Origin: Lasioglossum baleicum
Taxonomy: Eukaryota; Arthropoda; Insecta; Hymenoptera; Halictidae
Assembly: GCF_051020765.1 (NCBI RefSeq)
Contig: NW_027469083.1
Location: 2,790,001 to 2,854,000 of the forward strand
Reading direction: 5' to 3'
DNA: 64,000 nucleotides
Part shown: one piece after another, positions 18,613 to 29,513 of the stretch
Position numbering within the stretch: the stretch's first letter is position 1
Layout: each line of letters opens with the position of its first letter
The notes under the pieces: generated by a model
The model's database searches: none
What the model was told of the DNA's origin: nothing
The model's input: only the letters and a program-made list of their open reading frames with translations
Position numbers and translations under genes: made by a program

Positions 18613-21600
18613 CGTATTTGACTTGGCTAGCGGCTTCCACCAAATCGCCATGGACCCAGCGGACGCTGCGAAAACCGCGTTTTCCACCCCATTCGGCCAT
18701 TACCAGTACAATCGTATGCCGTTTGGGCTGAAAAACGCCCCCGCTACCTTCCAACGCCTAATGGACAACATCCTAAGCGGACTCCAGGGAAACGAGCTAT
18801 TCGTCTACTTGGACGATATTGTAATATACGCCCGTACCCTGGAGGAACACCGCGCAAAGTTCAATAAATTAGCTAACCGCCTCAGGAACGCGAATTTGAA
18901 GCTTCAACCGTCAAAGTGCGGCTTTCTTTTCAAGGAAGTGGCTTACCTCGGCCACCAAATTAGCGAGCAAGGAGTCAAGCCCTGCCCAAAAAAAATAAGC
19001 GCCGTCCAAAACTATCCGCGACCGAAATCCGCGAAAAATGTACGCGAATTCCTGGGACTCGCAGGATACTACCGACGATTTATAGACAAGTTCGCGCAGA
19101 TCTCCAAACCCTTAACCAAGCTCCTAACCAAGGACACGAAATTTGCGTGGGGACCGGACCAGGAAAGAGCATTCGACGCGCTCCGCTCAGCCTTGTGCTG
19201 CGAACCGGTCCTCCAATACCCCGACTTCGATAAGCCATTCAATGTAACATGCGATGCCTCGGGCCATGCCATCGGAGCAGTCCTGAGCCAGGGGGAAGTA
19301 GGTAAAGACCGCCCGGTCGCCTACGCATCGCGAATCCTGCACGGAGCGGAATTAAATTACTCCACGATCGAAAAGGAGTGTTTGGCCATAGTTTTTGCTG
19401 TCCAGTATTTCCGACCGTACATCTACGGCCGACAATTTGTACTAATCACAGACCACCGCCCCCTGGTCTGGATGAATTCAGTAAAGGACCCAACCTCACG
19501 TCTGCTCCGATGGAGGCTAAAACTTGCGGAATTCGATTACAAAATCTTGTACAAGCCAGGCAGGGCGAATTCAAACGCGGATGCATTGTCCCGCAACCCG
19601 GTAGCCCTCCCCATCTACGAGGACACATCGGAAGAAACAATCCCCTCCCCAGCATCACGAGCAGCAGACGACCCTACCTTCGACGTCACGCTAGGGAGCT
19701 ACGAATACTTCACGCCCCCTCAAACAAGGAGTCGCCGACCGATACCGACCCCTCGAAGTCCGCGTTCCCAGTGGTGGTTACACGACACGTCGTCAGAATC
19801 ACCAGAGGATAGTACACCTGAAACTATCATAGAGGGAGACGATCCCGTAGCAACCTCCACCCCCGCTCCGCATACCCCCCTTCCCGGCTTTCTCAACACG
19901 ACTCCATATTTTCCGGAGCCTCCCTCCCCAATCGCCCACCCATCAGACTCTAGGCCTATGACGTCATCCCTCCCCCACAGTTCCTGCAGTCCCGCCAGCC
20001 CGGGGTCATTTCCCCCCTCGGCCACCGTGGACCAGCGGCTCGCCGACGCCCCCACGGACGACTCGAGCCCGGGAGACGCGACCTTCGGGTCCGAGAGCCC
20101 GCAGGCCCCCGCGCATGGTCGCATCATCGTCCACCTCCGCGATAGGCTCATCATGCGGAAGGACAATTTGGTCTGCTTCATAACGCGGGACGGCAGACCG
20201 GCGGACCCAGGAGCAGCTGACCTTTTTAAACAAGGGAGGCTGACGAACAGCGCTGGACTCGTCCTCCATAGGGCCAAGGTAGACGACTTCGGATCGTTTA
20301 AACTGATCCAGCTGCCGGTCAAACAGACGTCGTTCCATGAGGCTACCCTAGACGACGTCCACGAATGTCTCCGTTCCCTATACAATGTGGTCACCGAGCT
20401 ACAACTCCCCACATTCTCATTCTCCAGATCCACCCTCGACAACATCCCATGGCACCATATCCAGGCGTCCATCGTCGAAACCTTCTCCCAAGTTCCCCTA
20501 CGAATTTTTCTCTGTTCCCACGACGTACAAATCCCTGCGGAAGATAGGCGGCAAGATATCCTCACGGATAATCACGCCTCCGCCTACGGCGGCCACAAAG
20601 GAATCACGAAGACGTACAAGAGGATCAGAGAGAAGTACTACTGGCAGACCCTGAAGGCTGACGTCACCACTTTCGTCAACAATTGCCCCAGCTGCCAGCT
20701 GCACAAGCTCACAAGGGTGAAACCCCGTCTTCCGATGACTCTGACGGACACGCCAGGAAGGGCGTTCGACAAGGTGTCATTGGACGTTGTAGGCCCGCTC
20801 TCACCGACACCCGAAGGCCACCAGTACATCCTCACGATGCAGGATCTACTGACAAAGTACTCCTTGGCGATCCCACTAAAGGGCATCGGCGCCGTCGAAA
20901 CCGCCGACACCTTCGTTGAACATCTCATCTGCAGATTCGGGGCACCAAAGGCAATCCTGACGGACCAGGGGAGGAATTTCATCAGCTCCCTGATGAAAGC
21001 CGTAGCCAAAAGATTCAAAATCGCACGAGTCCAAACGACTGCGTACCACCCTCAAAGCAATGGATCGATAGAGAGATCGCACCACGTCCTGACGGAGTAT
21101 CTCAAGCAATTCGTCACACACGGCAACTGGAATACATGGCTCAATTTAGCCATGTTCAGCTACAATACGAGCGTACACGAGGGTACAAAATTCACCCCCC
21201 ACGAGCTGGTGTTTGGATCGCTGGCGCGTGTCCCGGTTTCCGACACGGCAGCTCCGCACCTGGATAACGAGTCATATGGCGACTATTACCAGGGGCTGCA
21301 GAGGAAGATTACGGAAACCCTGAACCAAGCAAGAGCAAATCTCGTCGCGGCCAAGGAGAGGTCCAAGCAGTACTACGACAGACAAGTGCGTCTGCAAGCA
21401 ATCGCCGTAGGCGACAAAGTTTACCTCTTGAACGAACCAAGGAAAGGTAAATTCGATGCGCAATACACTGGTTCCTACGAGGTCGCCGAAATCCTGCCAA
21501 ACAATAACATCAAGATCAACACCAGAAGAGGCTTCAAAATCGTTCACGCCGACAAACTGAAGAAGGCAAAAAACCCCCCCACCTTCCCGTGTATTATCCC

Positions 21601-21877
21601 CCCCCCCGATCGGCCGTCGTCTCGCGCTGCACGACGACACCCTGACATACGACGAGGATCCGTCACCCAGCCACCATGTGCCTCTTCGCCAAACCGCGCG
21701 CCACTGCCAGAGAGAAGGCAGCCAGGTTCAGCTCTCCCTTTGACTGGCACCAGTGCTACCAGGGAACTGCCTACTCCGACACCAAAGGCCGAGACATCTG
21801 CCAGCGTTGCAACCAGCACGTGCAAGGGACCGGAGAGGCGTTCCACGTCCACTCCATCCAGTGGATCAGGTGGATGA
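18587..21877 (+). pseudogene. pol: Pol of retrotransposon A, part 2: RT, RNase H, integrase
   Basis: Continues pol in another frame after the 38-nt deletion. Numbering within this ORF: RT catalytic YLDD 74-77; RNase H with D223, E262/E264, D289 and ADALSR near 331; a Pro/Ser-rich spacer 340-510; a spacer domain about 511-650 that has a counterpart in element B; integrase HHCC zinc finger H663, H670, C700, C703; and catalytic D733, D793, E829. The integrase C-terminal region follows, and the last 70 residues, rich in Pro, Ser and Thr, overlap the Cys/His ORF in another frame. Except for the deletion in RT every enzymatic motif seen is intact, so the damage may be recent. Confidence 0.9.
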
Positions 21878-22056
21878 GGAACACCTGTGCGAGCTGCAAA
21901 GGGCCTCTGTTTCGCACGCAACCCCCGTTGGACTGCAACGAATGCGGGACGCGGCTCAACATCGTTATGGCCAAAACGATATTCAGGAGCAGCCCATACG
22001 TCGAGGAACTCCGGCGATATCAGCTTCCGCTGAGAGCCAACAACCCGGCGCCCTAA
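21676..22056 (+). CDS. Third ORF of retrotransposon A: 126-aa Cys/His protein
   Basis: The ATG is in near-perfect context (cagccaccATGt). The protein has four metal-binding-like pairs: C42-x2-C45, H57-x-H59, C71-x2-C74 and C87-x2-C90, suggesting two zinc sites. It overlaps the last 202 nt of pol, where the pol frame is low-complexity, and continues 179 nt beyond. Gypsy-type third ORFs are normally envelope genes; this one has no signal peptide or transmembrane segment and so is not an envelope. A nucleic-acid-binding or host-factor-binding accessory protein is possible. I do not recognise the family. Confidence 0.6.
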   Translation: MCLFAKPRATAREKAARFSSPFDWHQCYQGTAYSDTKGRDICQRCNQHVQGTGEAFHVHSIQWIRWMRNTCASCKGPLFRTQPPLDCNECGTRLNIVMAKTIFRSSPYVEELRRYQLPLRANNPAP

Positions 22057-22248
22057 TGCCGCTTCTGCAGCTGGTGGGGCACCACCACCGGGGGGCCACC
22101 CGTTGGGCCGCCGCCCCGAGGAGGAAGGTGTGACGTCGTCCGACGTTGGTTCTGGAGCTTCCTCAGCAGACCCCACACCCCCCATATCCAACACGTCGTC
22201 AGCAGCATCCGCGTTCCATTGCGTTGCCGCCGGAAAAGTTCGCGCCCC

Positions 22249-22259
22249 AAGGGGTAAGG
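22249..22259 (+). other. Polypurine tract of retrotransposon A
   Basis: aaggggtaagg immediately before the 3' LTR; primes plus-strand DNA synthesis. The interval 22057-22248 before it has no gene. Confidence 0.7.
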
Positions 22260-22316
22260 TGTAACGTCGTACCGACGTGTTGCGTCAGTTTTGTTCGTAT
22301 GAGCAAATTCTCGCTG

Positions 22317-22357
<41 letters not shown>

Positions 22358-22642
22358 TATACGTATACTTCCTTCGTAAAATCCAAACCGAAATCGCGTT
22401 TAAATCCGTACACAGCGATATGTATATATATATCTTACGCGTATTTATATATATATATATACATATCCCCGTGAGAGTGAACATAGGGAATCGGGAAAGA
22501 AGCGATAGTCACCGGTACAAGCGGACGCCAGCATGGCAACCGCGAGTACAGGTGTACGTACATCTAAACCGTCGTTTCGTTCGAACTGCGAAAAGTATAC
22601 ATCGACGACAACATATTCGTCCGTGCCTGGTACGATTTAGAC
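22260..22642 (+). repeat. 3' LTR of retrotransposon A, left fragment
   Basis: Matches the first 366 bp of the 5' LTR with two substitutions and longer TA tracts (about 20 extra bp in total). It ends with agac, the target duplication of element B. Confidence 0.93.
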
Positions 22643-22842
22643 TGTTACGGATGACGAACAGGTGTTCAATATCATCTCTGGCAGAAACCGTCCTAGATAA
22701 ACGAACAGAGTTACCCTAGATAAATCTACATAATTGTTTAGGTTAGTTTAGGGCCCAAACGTACGCACGACCAACTGGTCGTTGACAAAATACGAATGTT
22801 CACTTGAAGGGTACTGACAAGTACCACCCGTCATTGCAGTGC

Positions 22843-22850
22843 TATATAAG
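22843..22850 (+). promoter_or_regulatory. TATA box of the retrotransposon B LTR
   Basis: TATATAAG about 200 bp into the LTR; expected start near 22874. The 3' LTR has the same box at 28645-28652. Confidence 0.6.
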
Positions 22851-23320
22851 CCCTTACATTTCTACTCTCGGGGGCTAGTACTGTCGTAATCACGAATAGT
22901 GTCGCGTCGTGCTGCATCTCGGAAGTCAACTACCAGTGAGATCGGACGTTCGTTCCTTTTGAATCAAAGTTTAACCGTACAGATTCCGCGAGTTCGGTCT
23001 AAAATCTGTTAGGCAGTGACAAGGTTGCTCCGAGTCCCCCGCATTGCCAGTGCGTCAACACCGTGCGTCTTAGCTTAGGTAATATCACCTTTCAATTTCT
23101 TTCCTATTCTAAATTCAGTTCATTCGCGACACAAGTACACTTGTAGAACGAAACTCTATAGTAAGAATATATTTGTCTTCTTTGATAATTAACTCAAATT
23201 CATTAAACCCATAATTATCGTCCAATATCCTAACCAAGTAATTGAACGTCCCCACATGATACAATCTTACCGCTCGGATTGTATCAATTAAATTATACTA
23301 GTTACGAGGCTTACTAATTA

Positions 23321-23625
23321 TCCTAGAAATTCCCTGATTAACCATTAGGTTCTTTCGCGACATTCCAATTGTCCGAACAGAGATTTATCCAACCTAGCGG
23401 CTCCCCAGCTTTGCATTGGGTTCGTCCGCATCCTAACAGCTCCCTGATTTCGCATCAGGTTCGTCTGTGCTATTATACAACCTCCTAGCAGCTCCCCGGT
23501 TTTGCATCGGGTTCGTCTGCGTTTGACTCCATTCCTAGAGGCTCCCTGACTTCGCGTCAGGTTCGTCCTCGCTGTCAATAATCCTAGCGGCTCCCCAATT
23601 TCGCATTGGGTTAGTCCGCGTTCCT
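23321..23625. repeat. Series of six hairpins with covarying stems in LTR B
   Basis: Stems, in order: cctga/ttagg (23333-23349), ccca/tggg (about 23404-23420), cctga/tcagg (23443-23459), cccgg/tcggg (about 23495-23511), cctgac/gtcagg (about 23545-23561), cccaa/ttggg (about 23594-23610). Loops are mostly ttcgca or tttgca. Stem bases change together so pairing is kept. Most units are preceded by cctag and gctcc and followed by ttcgtc. The same series is in the 3' LTR at about 29123-29427. Confidence 0.8.
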
Positions 23626-23711
23626 TAACTAACAAATTTATATCATATTCCTAGGGTAATAACCCTTCGCCGGCCACTCGTGCTGCTCGCGGCCCTGGCT
23701 CGTAACAGAAC

Positions 23712-23729
23712 TGGTGACAGCGGTGGGAT
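23712..23729 (+). other. Primer binding site of retrotransposon B
   Basis: tggtgacagcggtgggat, four bases after the LTR. It starts with TGG (complement of CCA) and matches the complement of the 3' end of eukaryotic tRNA-Leu of the AAG/UAG type with one mismatch (from memory of tRNA sequences). Confidence 0.55.
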
Positions 23730-23800
23730 CGTGTTCAATTATTTTTGGATCACTTTAATTTTGGGTTTACTACGTTAAATTACTCGTAGCTGAGTATTGA

Positions 23801-23966
23801 CAATATACTAGTTTTCCTAGTTACGTCTCAATATTATTAGCAATATACTAGTTTTCGCTAGTCACGCTTTTATACCAATAATATACTAGTTTTCCTAGTT
23901 AAAAGGTTTCGATATACTAGTTTTCCTAGTTGAAAGGTTTCGGTAATATACTAGTTTTCTCTAGTT
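23801..23966. repeat. Five short hairpin repeats in the leader of retrotransposon B
   Basis: Variants of atatactagttttcctagtt begin at 23807, 23847, 23885, 23916 and 23950 (counted from actag). Each can form an actag/ctagt stem with a loop of about five T/C. They lie between the primer site and the gag start. Confidence 0.85.
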
Positions 23967-23979
23967 ACATTCTTTAAAA

Positions 23980-25200
23980 ATGCCGAATTCAGCTGCAAAT
24001 ACTTCTTCCGTTGACATAATGAACTTGACGGTTTCACTTGCAAATTCTATGTCGCTGTTGACGCAAAAGACATGCTTACAGAATATTACTTCGACAATTC
24101 CGACCTTTAACGGGGAAGACCCCTCTTTGATTCGTTTCGCGCAAACTTTAGAGGACGGGTTAACTTTGATTCCGGAGGGTACGGAAACCGAGTATCTGGC
24201 AATTGTTCTTACTAAGCTCGTCGGGCCAGCACGTAGATGCACATTAGAGCACAAGTTTACTACCGTAAAAGCGTTAATTCAACATTTGAAGAAACGGTTC
24301 GCTCCCGGCAAGAGCCTATCATATTATCAAGTGGAAATCGCGAAACTAGATATTCGCGAAGGAGAAAGCCTACGACAATACATCGATAGGACAAGCCACT
24401 TGGTCTACTGTACGCGCGGAGCCATGAGGGAAAAATACGAGGCACATGCTGAAGAATTTATCAAATTGATGGAAAAGGACGTCATTGAAAACTTCATCGA
24501 TGGATTACCGGATCGGATTTCCCTGAAGGTGTCGGCTATCTTGAAGGATATAAAAAATCTGGAGGATGCTTACGACGCCGTGCTACAGATAGATAAAAGA
24601 TTAAGAAATCGACGACAGTCGCCTCGGAGTGAATCACCATCAAGGTGGTCCCGCCGAGATTCATATGACCAGGACTCTCGCTACCGCGATCGTGAAGTGT
24701 CATATCCCTTATCTCCAAGCAAATATGACCGACACAGGGATCAACGCACGAGACCATCTGGTTTTGAGGAGGAAAGAGAAGGACGAGCGTCTGCCTGGAC
24801 CTTGCGTCACAGGAGCCCCTCCGGTTCCCCCTCCAACCGTTCGGATTCGTCAATTGTGAGAGACGGAGAGAAACGGTATACAATTTTAAAAAATTCCGAT
24901 AGGAATCGCGTGTCAAAATCGTATTGTTGGCATTGCGGAACATCCGGACACGATGGAAAATTCTGCAAGAATCGACCGCGTAGTCCGCGATTTCAAAGAG
25001 ATTCGCGAGATTCGTCCGTGGAATCGAACAAATCTTTAAACTTCGATCGCGCTCACCGTACAGGCGACACGATGAGCGAAAACAAAGAAGTTCGCCAAAG
25101 AACTGTCCGCTTCGAGGAAAAACCCTCATCAAGGAAGCTCCAGCACCACGAATCAAAATCAAAATCCCAGAACTGGAATCAGGCACGGGAGAATTTCTAA
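23980..25200 (+). CDS. gag: Gag of retrotransposon B
   Basis: 406 aa, ATG directly after the leader repeats. The capsid-like region begins TIPTFNGEDPSLIRFAQTL (about residue 37) and resembles the corresponding FIPTFDG region of element A; then come a long Arg/Ser-rich basic stretch (about 205-300) and one zinc knuckle CWHCGTSGHDGKFC (about 315-328). The frame is intact and overlaps pol, which is in the -1 frame. RNA binding and particle formation are the expected roles. Confidence 0.9.
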   Translation: MPNSAANTSSVDIMNLTVSLANSMSLLTQKTCLQNITSTIPTFNGEDPSLIRFAQTLEDGLTLIPEGTETEYLAIVLTKLVGPARRCTLEHKFTTVKALIQHLKKRFAPGKSLSYYQVEIAKLDIREGESLRQYIDRTSHLVYCTRGAMREKYEAHAEEFIKLMEKDVIENFIDGLPDRISLKVSAILKDIKNLEDAYDAVLQIDKRLRNRRQSPRSESPSRWSRRDSYDQDSRYRDREVSYPLSPSKYDRHRDQRTRPSGFEEEREGRASAWTLRHRSPSGSPSNRSDSSIVRDGEKRYTILKNSDRNRVSKSYCWHCGTSGHDGKFCKNRPRSPRFQRDSRDSSVESNKSLNFDRAHRTGDTMSENKEVRQRTVRFEEKPSSRKLQHHESKSKSQNWNQARENF

Positions 25201-27190
25201 TTGATGGTGGAGCATCCGTAAATTTAGTAGTTCTTGACGTTTTAGGAGAAGGAGCAGAAATTGTTTCACGCGAAGAAATTGAAATAACTGGTCTTACTAC
25301 AAATCCAATTCGCACTCTAGGAACTACGATACTTCACATACACGAAGCTCCTGCGTTTTTCTACGTAGTGAAGCGCCTTGCAATAGAAGCAGATGGACTT
25401 ATAGGAAGCCCATTTTTAAAACAGGAAGAAGCAGAAATTTCTTATTACCATGGGACACTGGTATTAAAAAATAAGCCCATCAGGCCTATTCGATTTTCAA
25501 ATTACCAGCAGGACTCAGATGTACGGACCAAACATCGCATCGATGCCCGAACATCTCAACAGATTGCCATAAGAATAGCTAATCCAAGGATAAAAGAAGG
25601 CTATTTACCACGCATAAAAACACACAAACAACTCTACATAGGAGAAGCCGCCGTCCTGAACGACGGAGGAAAATGTCATGTTATGGCAACCAACACTAGC
25701 AAGGAAGCCATAGACGTAGAAATAGAGCCACAAATCGTGGAACCTTACGACATTTTGAGCACATCAGATGAAGATATTTATTCAGAGGTACGTCAACATT
25801 GTAATTTCAAAACTAGAGAAGATAGGATACAGGGAATCTCCGAAACGCTAAATTTGAGTCACCTGAACAAAGAAGAACGGTGTAGCATCACCGCATTGAT
25901 AAAGGAATTTCCCGATCGATTTTATCTCCCCGGAGATAAATTAGGGAAGGCATCTGATTTCAAGCACTCCTTACATACAACTGATGAGATTCCGATTAAC
26001 ACGAGACAGTATCGCTACCCTCCTGTACACCAAGAGGAAATAAAAAAGCAAATCAATGGCTTATTATCCGATGGTATTATTACTCCGTCGAAATCTCCGT
26101 ACAATTCACCCTTGTGGATTGTACCCAAAAAACCAGATGCGCAAGGAAACAAACGTTGGCGCATGGTAATAGATTTTCGTGCGCTTAACGAGAAGACCAT
26201 TTCCGATAAATATCCACTGCCTCAAATTACGGAAATATTGGATCGTCTCGGAGGAGCCAAATACTTCTCCGTTTTCGATCTCGCCAGTGGGTTTCACCAA
26301 ATAGAAATGGATCCGAAAGACAGACAGAAGACAGCTTTCACCACCCCTAATGGACATTATGAATTTTCACGAATGCCGTTTGGTTTGAAAAATGCACCAC
26401 CTACTTTTCAACGCCTCATGGATCAGGTATTAACTGGACTCCAGGGAACGGACGTTTTCATTTACCTGGATGATATCGTGGTTTACGCTGCGTCTTTACA
26501 CGAACACAACATTAAAGTCAGGAAATTATTAAACCGTTTGCGAGAACATGGTTTAACTCTTCAAACCAATAAATGCGAATTCTTACGAAAAGAAGTTGCA
26601 TACCTTGGACATATTATTTCAAGACAGGGAGTAAAACCTGATCCCCGAAAATTAAAGGCTGTCAAGGATTTCCCAACGCCTACCTCACAGAAAAATATAC
26701 AACAGTTTTTGGGTTTAGTAGGATATTACCGAAGATTCGTACCAGATTTCACTACAAAAGCAAAATCTTTAATTGACCTTCTAGGAAAGGGCAGAAAATT
26801 CAAATGGACTGAAGAACAGGAAAACAGTTTCAAGCAGTTACGTGAAGAACTCTGTCGAGAGCCTATTTTACAATATCCAGATTTCAGCAAACCATTCGTC
26901 ATTACAACAGACGCCTCTGAATATGCCGTTGGAGCCGTGCTTAGTCAAGGCGAAATAGGAAATGATCTGCCGATCGCTTATGCATCACGCAGCCTCAACA
27001 AAGCAGAGAGAAATTATTCAGCCACGGAAAAAGAATGTTTAGCAATGGTATACGCCGTCAAATATTTCCGACCGTATGTGTACGGAACAAAATTCACATT
27101 GGTTACAGATCATCGACCATTAGTTTGGCTGCATTCTGTGAAAGATCCGACATCAAGACTCATGAAATGGAAGCGCCGCCGGAACCGAAA
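25128..27190 (+). pseudogene. pol: Pol of retrotransposon B, part 1: protease, RT, RNase H
   Basis: In the -1 frame relative to gag and open across the gag stop. The protease active site reads LIDGGASVN (25197-25223), where retroviral-type aspartic proteases have D-T/S-G. RT motifs follow (SPYNSPLWIVPKK, VIDFRALNEK, SVFDLASGFHQI, catalytic YLDD at about 26464-26475), then RNase H with TTDASEYAVGAVLSQ and VTDHRPLVW. The frame is lost just after TSRLMKWK near 27175: the RNase H C-terminus is missing and the next pol segment continues in another frame, as expected from a deletion. Confidence 0.88.
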
Positions 27191-27856
27191 CAGAGGATTA
27201 GCATTTCTTCAAACACCCTTACCGCAAAGGAAGACCATTATGTACATTTCATATCAGCTGATCGCAACCTAATAACCCCCGTAGGAAAACTGTTACTGGA
27301 CACGGGATTGATAAATAAGCAAGAACTTTTAGCTGCACGACCGAAAAAGGGACAGGTCATAATTTCAAACAATGGGTTATTTAAAACCTTCAGCATTGTA
27401 ATTTCCGATAACTTCTATGATAAACCAAAAGGATTGGATATAATTAATGGATTGAAAACTCTTCAATCTGCTTTAGAACAAAATAGGAGCAAATCTTTCC
27501 GAATATCTGCCACCGGAGATCATCATAAATCATCGCCTGATGAACTTTTCAAAGCGTTAAAAGAAGTCTTTACAGATTCAACTTATCAAATTACAATATG
27601 TAACTGTGTTATTACTACACCTTCCGTAGAAGACAGGCAGGAAATCATCCATGAAGCACATGATAGCCTAATAGCAGGGCATAAAGGAGTTACAAAAACC
27701 TACAATCGCATTCGATCAAGATTTCATTGGCCACACATGCGCAACGAAATTCAGGATTACATCCGAAAATGCAAAAGTTGTCAGGAGCAAAAATTAGTCA
27801 GAACGAAAACTCGTCAACCTATGTTGATCACTGACACACCGTTGGAACTCTTATGA
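27186..27856 (+). pseudogene. pol: Pol of retrotransposon B, part 2: spacer domain and integrase zinc finger
   Basis: Reads a spacer domain (SADRNLITPVGKLLL to about FRISATGD and ITICNCVI) and then the integrase HHCC finger (HDSLIAGHKG with its two His, then CKSCQ). It stops just after TDTPLELL, where element A continues into the integrase core; the first two catalytic Asp residues of the DDE core are absent, showing a second deletion. Confidence 0.85.
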
Positions 27857-28209
27857 CAAATCTGTCAGAAATATTCAAGATTAAACAAATCACCACCTCC
27901 GGATACCGACCACAAACTAATGGATCATTGGAGCGAAGCCATATTGTTCTTACAGAATACCTCAAACACTATATGGAGAACTACGAGGATTGGGATTTAT
28001 TAATTCCGTTTGCAATGTTCTCTTATAGTACGTCTGTTCATGAAGCTACCAACTTCACACCATATGAATTAATTTTTGGTAAACAGGCTCGAGAGCCAAC
28101 CTCATTTCCAACCGGTACAATTTTGAAGACATATGGAGACTATTTATCGGAGCTAATAACAAATATAGTCCGAATCCGTAATATAGCAGCAAATGGAAAC
28201 CATGCATAA
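27853..28209 (+). pseudogene. pol: Pol of retrotransposon B, part 3: end of integrase core
   Basis: Reads the region around the catalytic Glu (PQTNGSLERSHIVLTEYLKHY) and downstream sequence up to TPYELIFGKQA, in a third frame, ending early at 28209. Compared with element A it lacks the C-terminal 100 or so residues. With the missing core this copy cannot encode a working integrase. Confidence 0.85.
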
Positions 28210-28444
28210 CGATCTTCTAAGGAGCAGGACTACCTCCACCGACAGCAGTCTCTACCTGAGCACCACCTAGCAATAAGTACACTTACACCTACACTACACT
28301 CGTTAAAAATTTTTTTCTCTTCATTTTATTTTTATTTTTTTTTCTCTCCACTTTTTTTTTTCTTAAAGTCTATTGTATCTAGGACGTTTCCTTCCTGCTG
28401 AGAAAGCATCACGCAAACCGCGATGTTTCTTCTTGGTGGGGAGA
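28210..28444. other. 3' non-coding region and polypurine tract of retrotransposon B
   Basis: T-rich sequence (28303-28365) without ORF, ending in the purine-rich ggtggggaga at 28435-28444 immediately before the 3' LTR. Confidence 0.7.
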
Positions 28445-29509
28445 TGTTACGGATGACGAACAGGTGTTCAATATCATCTCTGGCAGAAACCGTCCTAGAT
28501 AAACGAACAGAGTTACCCTAGATAAATCTACATAATTGTTTAGGTTAGTTTAGGGCCCAAACGTACGCACGACCAACTGGTCGTTGACAAAATACGAATG
28601 TTCACTTGAAGGGTACTGACAAGTACCACCCGTCATTGCAGTGCTATATAAGCCCTTACATTTCTACTCTCGGGGGCTAGTACTGTCGTAATCACGAATA
28701 GTGTCGCGTCGTGCTGCATCTCGGAAGTCAACTACCAGTGAGATCGGACGTTCGTTCCTTTTGAATCAAAGTTTAACCGTACAGATTCCGCGAGTTCGGT
28801 CTAAAATCTGTTAGGCAGTGACAAGGTTGCTCCGAGTCCCCCGCATTGCCAGTGCGTCAACACCGTGCGTCTTAGCTTAGGTAATATCACCTTTCAATTT
28901 CTTTCCTATTCTAAATTCAGTTCATTCGCGACACAAGTACACTTGTAGAACGAAACTCTATAGTAAGAATATATTTGTCTTCTTTGATAATTAACTCAAA
29001 TTCATTAAACCCATAATTATCGTCCAATATCCTAACCAAGTAATTGAACGTCCCCACATGATACAATCTTACCGCTCGGATTGTATCAATTAAATTATAC
29101 TAGTTACGAGGCTTACTAATTATCCTAGAAATTCCCTGATTAACCATTAGGTTCTTTCGCGACATTCCAATTGTCCGAACAGAGATTTATCCAACCTAGC
29201 GGCTCCCCAGCTTTGCATTGGGTTCGTCCGCATCCTAACAGCTCCCTGATTTCGCATCAGGTTCGTCTGTGCTATTATACAACCTCCTAGCAGCTCCCCG
29301 GTTTTGCATCGGGTTCGTCTGCGTTTGACTCCATTCCTAGAGGCTCCCTGACTTCGCGTCAGGTTCGTCCTCGCTGTCAATAATCCTAGCGGCTCCCCAA
29401 TTTCGCATTGGGTTCGTCCGCGTTCCTTAACTAACAAATTTATATCATATTCCTAGGGTAATAACCCTTCGCCGGCCACTCGTGCTGCTCGCGGCCCTGG
29501 CTCGTAACA
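28445..29509 (+). repeat. 3' LTR of retrotransposon B (1,065 bp)
   Basis: Same length as the 5' LTR; the only difference noticed is c at 29415 for a at 23613. That base lies in the ttcgtc following the last hairpin, and the 3' LTR carries the repeat-consensus base. Confidence 0.95.
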
Positions 29510-29513
29510 AGAC

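Larger units (their letters stand above)
22643..23707 (+). repeat. 5' LTR of retrotransposon B (1,065 bp)
   Basis: TG...CA ends. It contains TATATAAG at 22843-22850, giving a transcription start around 22874, and the hairpin series at 23321-23625 near its right side. Confidence 0.95.
22643..29509 (+). mobile_element. LTR retrotransposon B (Ty3/Gypsy), nested in the 3' LTR of A
   Basis: 6,867 bp from tgttacgg to cgtaaca, with duplication agac at 22639-22642 and 29510-29513 and LTRs of 1,065 bp each. The interior (23708-28444) holds a tRNA-type primer site, a repeat-bearing leader, gag and a pol that has lost at least two pieces. By eye the two LTRs differ at a single base (23613 a, 29415 c). 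The related pol sequences place it in the same broad group as A. Confidence 0.95.

Noticed and set aside
17688..21640. Many minus-strand ORFs over pol of element A, up to 281 aa
   Set aside because: GC-rich shadow frames of the plus-strand pol gene.
22146..22719. ORFs rich in Ile and Tyr around the LTR A start
   Set aside because: Produced by TA microsatellites.
23321..23625. CRISPR-like appearance of regularly spaced repeats
   Set aside because: Repeats are imperfect, spacers are not unique, and the series lies inside a eukaryotic LTR and is duplicated with it.
23345..23635. 96-aa minus-strand ORF in both LTRs of element B
   Set aside because: It is the antisense of the hairpin series; its internal repeats follow the DNA repeat.
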